From: Rhynchosporium graminicola
Lineage: Eukaryota; Ascomycota; Leotiomycetes; Helotiales; Ploettnerulaceae
Assembly: GCA_900074885.1 (NCBI GenBank)
Contig: FJUW01000102.1
Span: 8,051 to 56,504, forward strand
Reading direction: 5' to 3'
DNA: 48,454 bases
Under the pieces are notes generated by a model, which had not been told where the DNA came from, made no database searches, and saw only the letters and a list, made by a program, of their open reading frames with translations. The translations under genes and the position numbers were made by a program. Positions 10,351 to 22,560 of this stretch are shown piece after piece (the stretch's first letter is position 1; every line of letters starts with the position of its first letter).

Positions 10351-11150
10351 TTAGTAATATAACCTACTGCGATTAATATAATAGGATTATTACTAGAGGA
10401 TAATAATAATATATCAGATCTCGCTCTTTCAGAGTTAGGAAAAGACTAACTCTCTCTTAAAGTTAGGAGCTAAGAGTAGATAAAGTATTAGTAAAAAGAT
10501 AAAGTAAATTCAAAGAGCTTATAAATAGAAACCTTATATATATAGATATAGTCCTTTAAGAAACGTTCGGAATATTTACTCTTATTAATAAAAGATACTA
10601 ATACTATATTATAATAAATAAAGACCTTATAGAAGGTCTTAGTCTTATATATATAAGCTATAGAACCCACGAGATAAAGGGCGCTTTAAAAGCTATACGG
10701 AACTTAAGGACTAAAGGAGTAATCAGGTTCTAAATAAAAATCGTAAAGTTTAGCTAAAAGGTCTACGTATATATAGTACTAAAACTAGCTTTTCTATTAA
10801 TCTTAGGGAACTTATAGAAAGTATAAAATAAGATTAGGATAACACCTGAAAAATAATAATACTATTATAGCCTAATAAAGAAATAGATAATAGAAAGATA
10901 TAACTACTACTTATATATAGATAATAATAACTATACTTTAGTATCTACTACGATATCAGAGGATATAAAGATAGCCCTTTAGGATAAAGAAGAGCTAACT
11001 TTAGACTAACTTAAAAATATTCTCTTTTCGGAGATTTAAGATATAGCTTTACTCTTTTCTAAGTAGGAAGTAGAGAAACTAGCTCCTTATTAACCGGGTA
11101 TTAACTATCGAATCGATATCTGCGAATAATTAGATAAGTCCCTTACTGCT
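10351..11150 (+). pseudogene. Element A protease and linker region, heavily degraded
   Basis: Lies between the zinc knuckle and reverse transcriptase, where the aspartic protease should be. The active-site triplet cannot be placed with confidence. The minus-strand frame at 10488-10670 is a shadow. Confidence 0.45.
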
Positions 11151-12267
11151 TTACTATAGGGTCCGCTATATAGTATATCTAAAGATAAATTACTAGCGCT
11201 AAGAAAGTTATTAAATAGCTTCTTAGAAAAAGGATATATCCGGCTTAGTACTTTAGAAGCGGCAGCCTCTATCCTTTTTATACGGAAACCCGAGGGAGGT
11301 CTAAGGTTCTACTACGACTACTAAGCGCTAAACGCTATTACGAAGCTAGACTAGTACCTTTTGCTATTAATACTAGAGACTTTATAGAACCTTACGAGTA
11401 CTAAATAGCTTACGAAAGTAGATATAGTTTTAGTATTTTATTAAATACGTATAATATTAGGTTATAAGTATAAAATAGCTTTTTATATAAGATTTAGGTC
11501 TTTTAAATAGCTTATATATCCTTTTAGATTATTAGGAGCTCCGGCGAGTTTCTAGTAGTATATTAATAGTTTATTAAGAGAATAATCAGACGACTTTACC
11601 TTAGCTTATATAGATAACGTAGTTGTTTACTCGAACGGCTCTAGAGAAGACTACTTCGAAAAGGTACGAACTATTCTTCGTAAGCTTTAGGATAATAGAC
11701 TATACTTAGATCCCGGAAAGAGTAAGTTCGCTTATAAGAAGCTTAAATATCTAGGATTTATTATATATACTAATAGAAAAAGTATAAGTCCTGATCTAGA
11801 AAAGATAATAGTAATTAAGAACTAAGTATAACCTAAGACCTAGAAAGAAGTACGACGTTTCTTAGGATTTATAAACTTCTACTGAATATTTATAGTAAAT
11901 TACTTAAAGCTAGCTGCGCCCTTAATAGTATTAATAGGGAAGGGTCGCCTATTCTCCTAGGGAAAACTAGAGGAGAAAGTATTTAAGACTCTAATAGAGA
12001 AGTTTTATAAAGCTCTAGTACTTATATATTAGGATCCGAGACTTCAGATATTCTTAGAGACTAATTATAATAGATTCGTAATAAGAGGCGCTCTCTTATA
12101 AGAAAAGAATAGAGTCCGATAACTAGTAGGCTTCTTCGCTTAGAAGCTAAATAAAGCCGAAATTAATTACGATATCTACGATAAGGAGATACTAATAGTA
12201 ATCACTTACTTAAAATTCTAAGCTCCCGAGTTAAAAGTATATAGCTCCTTTATAATTTAGATAGACT
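11151..12267 (+). pseudogene. Element A reverse transcriptase and first part of RNase H
   Basis: Clear Ty3/gypsy RT landmarks are RKPEGGLRFYYDY, then LGAPASF, the catalytic box YIDNVVVYS at 11607-11633 (YIDD with the second Asp changed to Asn, a G-to-A change), REDYFEKVRTILRKL and KYLGFII. RNase H follows with KLNKAEINYDIYDKEILIVI. The sequence stops at the insertion point of element B (TSD 12263-12267) and resumes at 20053. Confidence 0.93.
12263..12267. other. Target-site duplication AGACT, left of element B
   Basis: Repeated exactly at 20048-20052. Removing B and one copy joins the element A RNase H frame as DYKNLKYF (family DHKNLEYF). Confidence 0.93.
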
Positions 12268-12535
12268 TGTAACGACACAAGACTCAAGGCGGTATACAAG
12301 TAAGAATAAACGAGTAGGGAGGCTAAGAGCGATCTTATATAGTCTACTACGAAGGAAACAAAAAGATAAGGAAGGAAGAAGAAGAGAGATAGAGTATAAA
12401 GCACCTTATATATATATACAAGTACTAGTCCGATACTATACCGGGTCGGATACTAGTTCTGCCGGGATACCTATGAACTCGGGCCCTATTATCTATCCTT
12501 CTTCTTATATGATATTCAGGTAAGCTATAGTTATA
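12268..12535 (-). repeat. Element B, 3' LTR (268 bp)
   Basis: Begins TGTAACGACA on the plus strand. The family terminus is an inverted TGTAACGACA/TGTCGTTACA pair, seen best by combining both LTRs. A stretch TATATATATA precedes the promoter-like region. It matches the LTR at 19780-20047 in length, with mostly transition differences. Confidence 0.93.
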
Positions 12536-12554
12536 TTACCTCCCCCTTAAGAAG
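12536..12554 (-). other. Element B polypurine tract
   Basis: Plus strand TTACCTCCCCCTTAAG, that is, a purine-rich run on the element strand directly beside the 3' LTR, where plus-strand DNA synthesis is primed. Confidence 0.75.
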
Positions 12555-13032
12555 AGCTTAACCCTAAGCTTAGAAGGTTATAGTTTATACTAGAATTAGT
12601 CTTTATTATAACTGTTTTCGTCGATATTCGCGTAATAGGCGCTAGCTACTCTTTAGTAGTAGTAAGTTCTTTATTAGGTTCTGACTAGTTATATCGCTAT
12701 AATAGTACTATATTAGTCGTAGCTTCCAAATCGGGCGGTAAGCGGTATTTACTTTATCTGTTTACAGTAGGAGTCGAGTTTAAGTAAGGCGTAAGGTATA
12801 TAAAGGAAGGGGTTTATTAATATTAGAGCCTTTCTTTTTTAACTACAATAACTACTTTAACTTATAAGTTTACTCTTCCTAGACTACGATATAGCTTCTA
12901 GAGTAGGTATTATTACTAACTACTATAGTAGTCTATTGTAATCTTATATATTAATCGACCTAATTAACTCTTCTCTTAATATAAGTAAGTTTCCTATCTT
13001 AGTTTTAGGGATAGTCCTTAAGTGTAGTATAA
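12555..13032. other. Element B 3' region between polypurine tract and antisense frame
   Basis: AT-rich internal sequence. The antisense frame described next may begin in here (readable with TAG/TAA stops from about 12965), but no start codon survives. This stretch and the polypurine tract have no counterpart in element C. Confidence 0.4.
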
Positions 13033-13991
13033 AGGTTTCACGGATCTATAACGCTAACTCTTATAGTACTTTTACTAGTTCCTACTAGTACTCTTTCAGC
13101 GGTATATTATATATATTACCTGCGATATATTCGCGCTTTCCTTAAGATAAAGTATAATAATACTCTTATTTTAGAACTCTTATACTTATTTAATAAGCTT
13201 AACTCTAAGCTTTATAAGTATTATTCGGTATTAAAGAGTAGTTATAAGTATATAAGTTACTTGAACCTAAATATAGTTATATATATTAACGCGTTATAGT
13301 TACTTAATTACGTTAATATAGAGTATATTATTCTATCTAGTTTACTTCTTAGTAGCGAAACTAAGGATACGGAGCTAAATCGGAGTAATATCGTAGCTAC
13401 TTATAAGGCTATTAATCGGATCTATTGTCTTGCGAAATCTACTGCTCCTATTACTATATTAGAGATTACTACTATATAATTAGCAGAGACTTAGGCTTTA
13501 AGGTATTCTATAGAGAAAGTATTTAAGAAGTTAGAGTTTATTAAGGTAATAAGTTACGATCTTAAACCCTTAGATACTAGTATAATATTAACGCGATATA
13601 GGATTTAGATCTTCTAATAGTCGATTCGGCGAAATCTAAGTTAATAGTATAAATAATATTAAAGTAGATAAAGGAGTTAAATAGTATTATATAGGAATTT
13701 ACGAAGAAAGCTATATTTAAGGCTACGATATCTAATACTAAAGGAAAGAGGAATTTACCTTCTAGTTTAGAGATAGTATTAGATCTAGATACTCCTGGAC
13801 CCTCTCTAAAGAAGAAAGCCTATAGGATTAGCTATTATACTTAGTCTACTACTAAGGCTACGTTAGTAGATTTAAGTAAGGAGTTAGATATAGTAGTTCC
13901 GGTTCTAGATATTCTAGATTTACTAAAAGCTCTAGAGAACTTAAGAGAGAAAGCTAGTAAAGTAGAAGTAATTAAAGAAGTAGAGTTTTAG
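13033..13991 (+). pseudogene. Accessory reading frame antisense to gag-pol in element B (about 320 codons, unrecognised)
   Basis: On the strand opposite to pol, one frame is open from 13033 to about 13560 apart from TAA/TAG at Gln/Trp-type positions. After a 1-base loss near 13560-13570 it continues in the next frame to a TAG at 13989-13991. Readable parts include YKAINRIYCLAKSTAPIT, EKVFKKLEFIKV, SNTKGKRNLPSSLEIVLDL and LENLREKASKVEVIKEVEF. Copy C (41790-42638, minus) gives the same protein without the 1-base loss. I recognise no domain. It has a Lys/Glu-rich, probably helical C-terminal part. Because the protein sequence agrees between two independently RIPed copies, it was probably a real gene of this family. 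Function unknown. Confidence 0.65.
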
Positions 13992-14164
13992 ATATAGCGT
14001 TATTATAGAGTATAATTAGGGGATTATTCCTAGTAATAAATTCTGATACTAATAACTATAATAGCTTATTATCCTCTAAGTAACTATAGTTATCTATTCT
14101 ATTTTCCTAGGCCTTAATCTACTAATCTAGTTTATATAGAGGTCTAGGTTTACTTAGGTTAGTA

Positions 14165-14345
14165 GCGTAGAAGTCTCTAAGCTTATATAAAGTACTTATT
14201 AAGTTAGAAGCGTTATACTAAGTTAGGTCCGGGTTATAGCTTAGCTAGCTAACTTAATACTTCAGATTACCTCTTAAGAGCTATATAGCGAGTATATCTT
14301 ATAACTCCTACTCTTCTTAAGTAGCGATAACCTCTAGGAGTAGGT
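14165..14345 (-). pseudogene. Element B chromodomain remnant
   Basis: The minus strand reads EELQDIL...LL-GNLKY-VS-L in parallel with copies C and D. The pattern fits a chromodomain at the integrase C-terminus, which in chromoviruses steers integration to marked chromatin. Confidence 0.7.
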
Positions 14346-14599
14346 TTAGTAACTCCTAGCTTAGTAATAGGTTATCCGGGTCTTTAAAGAGTAATTCGGG
14401 AGCGAATATATCGTATATAGAAGATCCCGGGGGTAAATCTAGCTTATAGGAGTATCTGATCTTAGCTAGGACCTAGTATAGTCTTACCTAGAGACTAGAT
14501 AGCTTCTTATTTAGCTAGTAATTCTTAAGGTTCCTTATAGAGAGAAATACCTTATCTTTAACTTCCTAGTTAATACTACGCCGTTTCGGGTCAGTTATA

Positions 14600-15580
14600 G
14601 CGCTTATCTTATGCTAAGTAGCTAGTATATTAGCTTTTATAACCTCGATAGCGGATTTAGTACGTTTAGCTAGGGATTTAGTATTAGTATAATTAAGCTT
14701 CTCTTATAGTATCGATCCGGTAAGTTATTTCTAGTCCTAGCTATTCTATAGTAGTATACTATATTTAAGGGTATATAGCGCTATACTAATAGAGTCGTAA
14801 GGTAGAGTTACTTAAGCGTAGTCTATTATTAGTAGTAGTTTGCCTTAGTTACTCTAGTAGTAATTAATAAAAGGTCTAAGGCGTTAGTTAATATACTAAT
14901 TTATAATCTCTATTTATCTATTAGTTTACTAGTAGAAAGAGGTAAAGAGCTTAACCTTAACTTTAATTATATAGTAAAACTCTTACTAGAAGGATAAGAC
15001 TAACTAAGCTCCTTAGTTAGATATAATTAACTTAGAGGTATATCTGAAACGATATATCTATTAGATAAATAATATCGCTATCCTGCGGGTATTGATATTA
15101 TAGTAGTATAATATCGATACGGAGTCCTTCCTTAAGCAGTCGATAAATACTAATATCTTATTAAATCCTTAGTTATTAAGTAGGAAGTTCTTAAAATCTA
15201 TAGCTAAGTACTATATAAGGTAGCTAGGTATTAGTAATAGGTATAGGAATCCTTACTATTTCGTTTACTTCAGATAAGAGTACTAATAAGGGTAGTAATT
15301 ATAAGTATACTGTTTTATATCTAATATAAGTCCTTTCTAGTAATAATAAGTAGAAATTATTTCAGTAGTCTTATAAGTATTTAGATAAGCGGAGGAAACT
15401 TAATCGTAGATTTCGCTAATTAAATAGGTATATAGTAAAGTATAGCGTTATACGTATAGATAACTATTATAAAGTAGTAAACTATCGTTAATAGTATAGC
15501 TATCTCCTAATATATTCCGTTTATTAGAGAATAATTCTTAGTTAAATTAGTATAGCTTCTCGATTAAATTAAAAGAATTA
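14600..15580 (-). pseudogene. Element B integrase remnant
   Basis: The minus strand contains the catalytic-core motifs YLAIDFKNF (first Asp, about 15195) and IISN-x-x-A-x-F (second Asp mutated, about 15010-15040), parallel to element D. A zinc-binding HHCC region lies upstream at about 15350-15580. Stops are all TAA/TAG. Confidence 0.8.
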
Positions 15581-15759
15581 TATATAAGTTCCGGTAGCGT
15601 ATTAGTCCTTAGCGATATTAGGTATATATAACTAATTTAATTGATATAATACTTAGCTAGTTCCGCGTTAATCCTAAGGTCTAAGTAGTCTAGAGGTAAT
15701 AAAACCCGAGATCTATTATCCCGTTTCTATTATTCCTATATCCTTAGATCTTATTCCTT

Positions 15760-16980
15760 ATAGCTAAGGATATTAGCTTTAGCGTTATCTTTATTAAGCG
15801 TATATATAATTTGAAAGTTAAATTCGGAAAAGAATTCTATTTATCTAGCTTACTTACTAGTTAAGACCTTAATAGTTATAAAGTACTCTAAGGATCGATA
15901 GTCCGTATATACGCCGGTATAATGTTATAGAGATATAAGTTCCGGTCTCTATTTCCGGAAAGACTTAATAATAATATATAACTCCTTATTATAGATCTCC
16001 TAGTTTAGTTTATATCTATTAAGAATATAAGAGTAGAATCTAATTAGATACTACTAGTTATCTTTATATAATTAGGAGATAACTCTAGCTATTATACTAT
16101 TAGAAGTATTAGTTTCTAGTTTAGTCTATAATTCAGGGTCGAAATAGTATAGTTTCTATACCGATAGTAGCTATTAATATAAATCGTTAAAAGACTTCTT
16201 ATAATCGTTAGTAAAATTCTATAGTACTATAAGCCGAGTAAATACTAAGAGAGGTTTAGTAATAAGGCCGAAATTCCGAATAAATTAATAATAGAACTTA
16301 TAGAATCCTAAGAAGGATTTCATAACTATTACTATTTCGGGGTACTTCTAGTCTATTAATAGTACTACCTTCTCGGGATCTAGCTCGATTCCGTTAGTAG
16401 TAATAATATATCTAAGGTATTTAGTCTAAGTAATATAGAATTCGCTTTTCTTAATATCTACTTAAAGTCTAGTATCTATTAAGTATTATAGTACTAATTT
16501 GATATATTCCTTATATTCTTAGAGTATTTCTGAGTATATAAGGATATTATCTAAGTAAGCTATATAGAAATTATCTAAGTAGTCTAGTAATATATTATTT
16601 ATATATCGCTAGTATATACTAAGTCTATTATAGAGCCCGAAAGGTAGTACTTTATATTTATAGGATCCGAAGCGAGTTCAGAAGGTAATATACTCCTCGG
16701 ATTCGGGGTCTATATAGATATAGTTAAATAATACCCGGATATCTAGTTTAGTAAAGATTACTACTTTAGATATACGAGTTAAGAGCTTATTAATCCTAAG
16801 TATTAAGTAGGAATCCTTTCGAGTGATCGTATTAAGCTTACGATAATCGATATAGAAGCGTAATCCTCTATTAGCCTTCTTAACGAATAGTATAAGTAAT
16901 ATAAAGGGACTTTAGCTAGATTCGATAAATACCTTATCTAGGTTATCTATAAAGTACTCCTTAGTTACTTATAGTTTATC
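15760..16980 (-). pseudogene. Element B reverse transcriptase and RNase H remnant
   Basis: The minus strand reads FVKKANRGLRFYIDYR (about 16840-16900) and the catalytic box YLDNILIYS (about 16539-16560, second Asp changed to Asn). Then come KSEFYIT-x-TKYL, FLGFYKFYY and an RNase H part with YNKEL. Standard Ty3/gypsy order. Confidence 0.9.
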
Positions 16981-17869
16981 TATAGATTACTAATATAAGA
17001 GTAAATATATATTAGGTAATAGTTCTTCTAGAATGATTTTATAATTATATAAGCGATATAATAGAAAAATATTAGAATTCCGCTTAGAAAAGGCTTCCTT
17101 AAGGGTATAGTACTATTCCGGTAGCTTTTTAGCTATAAGTCGTTTAGTATCAGGATCCTTAGGAGAGTCGCTATTTAGATAGTCTTATAAGAGGTAGTCT
17201 ATCTTATAGATACTAATAAAGAATAATTCGGAACCTTTACGTTTTATATTAAAGTAAAAAGCTATAGTACTAATTTAGTAAATCAGAACTAGTTTCTAGA
17301 TCCTTAAAGGTTAAGAAGGACACTTATAGTAAAGTTTCGGCGCAAGTACCTTTCTCGATAAAGTTAGAGCAGAAAAAGGTTCGGATTCCTTAGCGATAAG
17401 CGGAAATAAGTTAAAAAGTAAGAATAATATATTAATATACTATATTACTACTATTTAGTATAATCGGTATTAATCTAGCTAGTTTATAGCTAAGTCCCGC
17501 GCGTTAATATTAATTTAGTAAGATTAATTAATACTAAGTTTACGAGATAATAGAGTTATAATTATCTTCTTATCGTATCAGAAGGTAGCTAGATAGCGTT
17601 CCGATTATAATAGCTTATAATAGAGTATATCTAGCTTAACCTGAAATCGTCGTATCTATTTAATACTAATAATTATATCTTATTATCCTAAATCGAGGAG
17701 AATAAAAGAGTAGTTATAAATACGCTTACTATTAATAGAAAGGTATAAACGTATAAAATAGGTAATATAAGTTCTAATAGACTATTAGAAACTATATATT
17801 AGAATAGAATAAGGTAATAGCTCGATTTTGATACCGAGAGCTCCTAATAGTTATCTGGTAAGAGTATAA

Positions 17870-17930
17870 TTAATAAATAGATAACTATTCGCTCTAGTAT
17901 TAATTAGGCTATTTATAGAGACTCTTAGCC
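17870..17930 (-). pseudogene. Element B aspartic protease active site remnant
   Basis: The minus strand reads NSLINTRANSYLFI, matching NSLIDTGANSYLFI-type retropepsin sites, with Asp and Gly altered by G-to-A changes. Copy D has NSLIDTKANSYLFI and copy C NSPINTKATNYLII. Confidence 0.75.
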
Positions 17931-17999
17931 CGTTTATACTAACTATAGTCGGGTATATGAATTACTTACTTCCTATTAGGGAGTTAAGGTCCAGATTAG

Positions 18000-19779
18000 A
18001 GAGATTATACTTATATAGACCTAGGAAGGAGTTTTTACTTAGGCCTTATCGTTTCCCTCTAGTATTAGTTTAGATTCAGAGAGTATATCTTCTACTACTT
18101 CCTTAGTTACTTAATCCTCTTCTGGAAATTCGTCGATTAATTAAACCTTAAGCGAGTTAAGGTAATCTAGCTTAATATAACTAAGCTATCTATAACTATA
18201 ATACTTAGGGGGTTCTCCGGTCGAGGTAGTAAGGCGTTTTAGCGCAGAGGGAGTACTAGACTATACTAGGGTAGAGGTATATATATATAGTACGGGAGTA
18301 GTTTATCGAGGAGCTAAGCTTAAGGATTAGTAAGAGGTAGAACTAGTAGTAGTTATAGTAGTAATAGTAGGCTTATAGTACTATACTTAGGTAGTAGCTT
18401 TCTCGGGATAAGTACGTTCTGAGTTATAGTAACGCTTAGTATTAAAAGAAAGTAAAGATCTAATTATAGAAGCGTAATCCTTATTCTATATTAGTTTAAT
18501 AATAAGAGTTAAAGCGCGTAAGGATAGTATAATCTTATCTTATATATAGAAGAACTACTTTTTCTTTTTAACTTTACTTTAGATAATAGAACTTTAAAAT
18601 CGACTACGAAACTAAGCGAAAGTCTAAAATATATAGCAAAGTTATTATATTTCTAAGTAGTAGAAAGCGTTATAGTAATTATCTTCCTCTAAACAAGTAA
18701 GAAAGTTCTACTCTAATAAGGAGATTATTTTATCGCTAGTTTTAAACTTATTAGTAAGGTACTAAAGCGTAAGATACTCCTTAGCTAATCTAGTAACTAG
18801 CTCCTATATGAGAACGCGCCGAGAGAAGTCCGTAAGGTAGTAGTTAGTATTTATAGCTAGCTAGTCTCGTATCGATACTCTCTATTAGAGGAAGGTAAAG
18901 TCCGATCTATTATCTAAGAGTAAGATCTTCTTAGTAAGATAAGACTTCCTAAGGTATAACTCTACTGATTCGGCGCTAAGAGAGAGAGATAATTTATTAG
19001 GAATAGTATCCTCTCTCTTAGTATTACGTATTAGAATAAAGTTTATTAGGTTATTAAACTCCGCTATATATAGAGATTATAGTATTAGTTCTAGTAGGAG
19101 AGTTAAAGATAAGCGAGGGACTCTTATAAGGAACTTATCTTATATAGAGATTAGTCTATCTATAGTATCTTCTAGAGAGTTATTCTTTTCCTCTTAGTTT
19201 ACTAATTATTATAAGAGGGAATAGATTAGGTTCGAGTTACCTATAGTAATAGGAGTACTTAGCGATTATACTCCTAGTGAATTTCGCTTTTATTTTCCTT
19301 TCTCTCTCGGTTAGTACTTCCTTAATAAAGTATTAATATTCTCTAGGGTAAGAGACGTTTAGAGTAAGGAAGAGTATAATAGATTAGGTTTAGAGGTAGA
19401 GCGGGAGGGATTACGTTAGGTTCCCTTAGAACTAGAGGGGTCTCTAGTTTATTAGTTAAGAGCTATAATAGTAGCTTAAAAAGAAGTATATTAGGGCTAT
19501 TTCGGTAGTAATATATAGAGGTTAAAGTTCTGAGGTATTTATTATACTTTCTTTAAAATCTATCTATAATTCCTTTATATTAAGAGGGTTATTATTAAAG
19601 GAGTATTAGCGAAGACTTTCTCTATTATACTATTTATAATAAACTAAATTAAACCCTAATTTATAGTTATCCGAGAGATCTCTAGTATCTTAGCTATATA
19701 TAAGTAGTTATCGAATAACTAACTTAATAATAAGATATTATAAAAGGCTATCTCCGGCTATCTTAATCTTTTTATTTAA
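18000..19779 (-). pseudogene. Element B gag remnant and leader
   Basis: Colinear on the minus strand with the gag regions of elements C (36200-38080) and D (42930-44770). Frames are full of TAA/TAG. No zinc knuckle could be read. The last bases before the 5' LTR (about 19740-19779) should carry the primer-binding site, not identifiable after RIP. Confidence 0.7.
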
Positions 19780-20047
19780 TATAATAATATAAGACTCGAG
19801 GTAGTATATAAGTAAGAATAAATAAGTAAGAAGGCTAAGAGCGATCTTATATAGTTTATTATAAAGGAAATAAAAAGATAAGGAAAGAAGAAGAAGAGAG
19901 ATAGAGTATAAAGCACTTTATATATATATGCTAGTACTAGTCCGATATTATACCGGGTCGGATACTAGTTCTGCCGGGATACCTGTGAACTCGGGCCCTG
20001 TTATCTATCCTTCTTCTCATGTGATATTCAGGTGAGCTGTCGTTATA
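19780..20047 (-). repeat. Element B, 5' LTR (268 bp)
   Basis: Same length as the LTR at 12268-12535. The outer part (about 19985-20045) is much less mutated than the rest, with many intact TpG and CpA. RIP strength therefore varies within a single LTR. Confidence 0.92.
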
Positions 20048-20450
20048 AGACTATAAGAACCTTAAGTATTTCATAACTAAGCGATAGCTATTAGAGCGTT
20101 AAGTATACTAGTATAAGACCTTAGTACTATTCTAGTTTACCTTAGTATATAAGCCGGGATCTAAAGCTATCGTCTCGGATATCTTATTATAAAGGAAGTA
20201 AGATACGTTAAGGGAAAGCGATATGAACTCGAGGTTCTGTAGGTTTTTAGACTCGGACTATATAGCGAACTAACTTACTTTAGAAAAGAAAGATAGAATA
20301 AGAGTAATAACTATATCGACTTAATCGGACCGCGATATAAACTCGAGGTTCTATAGGTTTTTAGACTCGGAACGCGTAATATACTAGCTAGCTTTAGAAA
20401 AAGAAGATAAGATAAGAGTAGTACTTATATTTACTTAGCTATCGATTATA
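20048..20450 (+). pseudogene. Element A RNase H, second part, and linker
   Basis: After the repeated AGACT the frame resumes with YKNLKYF and later YKPGSKAIVSDIL, the conserved end of Ty3/gypsy RNase H and start of the linker. This proves that B split one coding region. Confidence 0.9.
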
Positions 20451-21400
20451 CCCTCTAGCTAGGTCCTTACTTTAGACTTAGTAGTATCTAGAGGTCTTTT
20501 CTAAGATAAAGAACTAAACGACTTATAAGATACTATAGTATAAGAAGATACGATATATTAAACTATACTCTACTTATTATAAGATAAGGCCCGATCTTTC
20601 CTAAGCGAAATTAAGATTAAAATCTAAGTAAGCGATTATAGTATAGATATAAAGAACTACTTATATTACTATAGAAAGTTATAAGTATTAAGCGCTCTTA
20701 TTATACTAGAGTCTAACTATAAAGTAATAGACTCCGAGACTCTCGAAAATAATACTCTAAGGATAAGGCTTATCTAGTCTATCTATAACTCGCTAGTCTA
20801 TAGTTATCTAGGGCAGGACTCTACTATATCGATATTAGGACGCTCCTTCTATTAGTTACTATAGTCGAGGCATATAAGATAATTCTTAAGGAACTATAAC
20901 TATTATAAGAGAAATAAAGTATAGAGAGAATATAAGTATAGACTCTTAAGATTACTACTAGTTCCTAACTAATTCTTCTAAGAGATATCTATAGACTTTA
21001 TAACTAACTTATTAAACTCTTAAAGTAACTATTACCTTTAGGTAATTAAAGACTAGTTAAGTAAGTAAGTAGTTATCGAAGCGATACTTAGTATAAAAGC
21101 AGAGGAATACGCTAAGAAATTTATAGAATACTAAGTAAGAAACTATAGGATACTATAAGCGATTATAAGCGATAGAAGTACTAATTAGATAAGTATATTT
21201 TAAAAGACTTTTTATTACTTAATTAGTATATAATAAAGACTTAGCTCCGGATATTACTTATAAACTAATAAAAGACTAAAAAAGCTAAATTAAGATATCT
21301 AAGCTTATCTATGAAACTTTATTAACTAAGAGTAATCTGACTAGAAAAAGTAGCTTCTTATAGCTTAGTTAGTATTAAATAGATATTACTATATAGGCCT
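20451..21400 (+). pseudogene. Element A integrase remnant
   Basis: The core reads EISIDFITNL (first Asp), KAEEYAKKFIEY, AIISDRSTN (second Asp) and a YYL-x-TNKRLKKLN block where HPQTDGQTE-type residues belong. Stops stand at Gln/Trp positions. Confidence 0.9.
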
Positions 21401-21869
21401 CGGGATAAGCTTATTCCTTACTATATATAAGTATAAAGCGCTATTACTTATACTATTAGAGACGGAACCCGAGATTAACTCCTAGCTACTATCGAGCGAA
21501 CGAGTAGTAATATTTATAAAGAAGATAAAGAAGATTATTAACTTATACTAGTCGAATATAGTAGCGTCCGCTTAGAAATAGGAGGATAGCGCTAATAAGA
21601 TAAGGACATTAGCTCTAGTATACTAGAAGAGAGATAAGGTATAGTTAGACTTATATAACTATTAGATAAATCGACTAAAAAAGAGTCTTAATATAAAGTA
21701 TACTAAATACGTAGTAGATAAAGTATTATTACTAATAGCTATTTATCTATCTAAGGTCCTTAGTAATATTTACCTGGTATTCTATATAGATCTATTATAA
21801 CTAGTGAGCTATAACCTATTACTTAAGTAGTAGACTAATAATAGTTAACTGGAGCCCGTGCTATTCGAG

Positions 21870-22050
21870 ACTTATAAAGAATAATAAGTAAAGGAGATTC
21901 TTTATACTAGAGATAAATCGAGGAGAAAAGGGAAAGATAAGGAGGTACTAGTAAAGTAAGCGAGTTACTACGAACCTATATAGGAACCTATTAAAGACTT
22001 ATCGGATACTATAGCTATAGACGAGTTCGAAAGCAAGTATAGAGATATTA
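21870..22050 (+). pseudogene. Element A chromodomain remnant
   Basis: The frame reads EEILYARDKSRRKGKDKEVL, then VK(stop)ASYYEPI(stop)EPI and IDEFESKYRD. Restoring W/Q at the stops gives the chromodomain pattern (E-x-VEEIL, VKW-x-x-Y, W-x-P, FE-x-x-Y). It marks element A as a chromovirus. Confidence 0.82.
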
Positions 22051-22560
22051 AATACTATAATAAACTTAGATAAGTATAAGAGAAAAAGAAGAATAAGAAA
22101 GGATCTGATTAGTTTTAAGTAAATTATAAGTATTAATAAGAGAAGTTCAGATTTCTTTTATATTATTTTATTAATTCTAAAAAGTAATATAATTTAACGA
22201 ATTTCCTTAGGACTTTATTTTAAAATAACTAGACTTATTTAGCGTAATAAGTACCTAGAACTAGAGCAGGAGGGACCCTACTAGTACTATAGTAGTTAGC
22301 GATAGAAAATAAGCGGACTATAAGAAGCTTATATCTAACCTTATTAGGCGATAATATTAGTAACTGAATTAGTAACTTTAGTAGTAATAGAGCTAAAATA
22401 AGTAGTTAGCGATAAAGAATAAGTAGAGTCTAAGGATAAGTATAAAGAGAGAAGACTAGTAGCTTAGAAAGGCTTTAAAGCCTTCTAGGCTTTAAAGACC
22501 TTATCGAGATCGCAGTAAGCGTTAGCGCTAAATAAGCGATTAGCGATAGAAAATAATTAG
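22051..22560 (+). other. Element A region after the chromodomain, with repeated words
   Basis: Contains several copies of a TTAGCGATA(G/A)A(G/A)AATAA word (near 22296, 22407 and 22540). No domain is recognised. It may be a continuation of Pol or a spacer before the next frame. Confidence 0.4.

Larger units (their letters stand above)
12268..20047 (-). mobile_element. Element B: RIP-degraded chromovirus nested in element A
   Basis: A 7780-bp Ty3/gypsy element in reverse orientation, with two 268-bp LTRs, a polypurine tract next to its 3' LTR (left end) and a perfect 5-bp target duplication. Gag, protease, RT, RNase H, integrase and chromodomain remnants are in the usual chromovirus order on the minus strand. 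An extra reading frame on the opposite strand lies between chromodomain and 3' LTR. Elements C and D at the right of the window are members of the same family. Confidence 0.95.

Noticed and set aside
10488..10670. 60-codon minus-strand frame
   Set aside because: Antisense to element A pol. It has a composition-driven Tyr/Lys/Ile-rich translation with no motif.
12268..20047. Alternative genetic code (TAA/TAG read as Gln)
   Set aside because: Stops do fall on Gln positions, but they also fall on Trp positions, and Cys/His became Tyr. The neighbouring GH115 gene uses the normal code. RIP explains everything.
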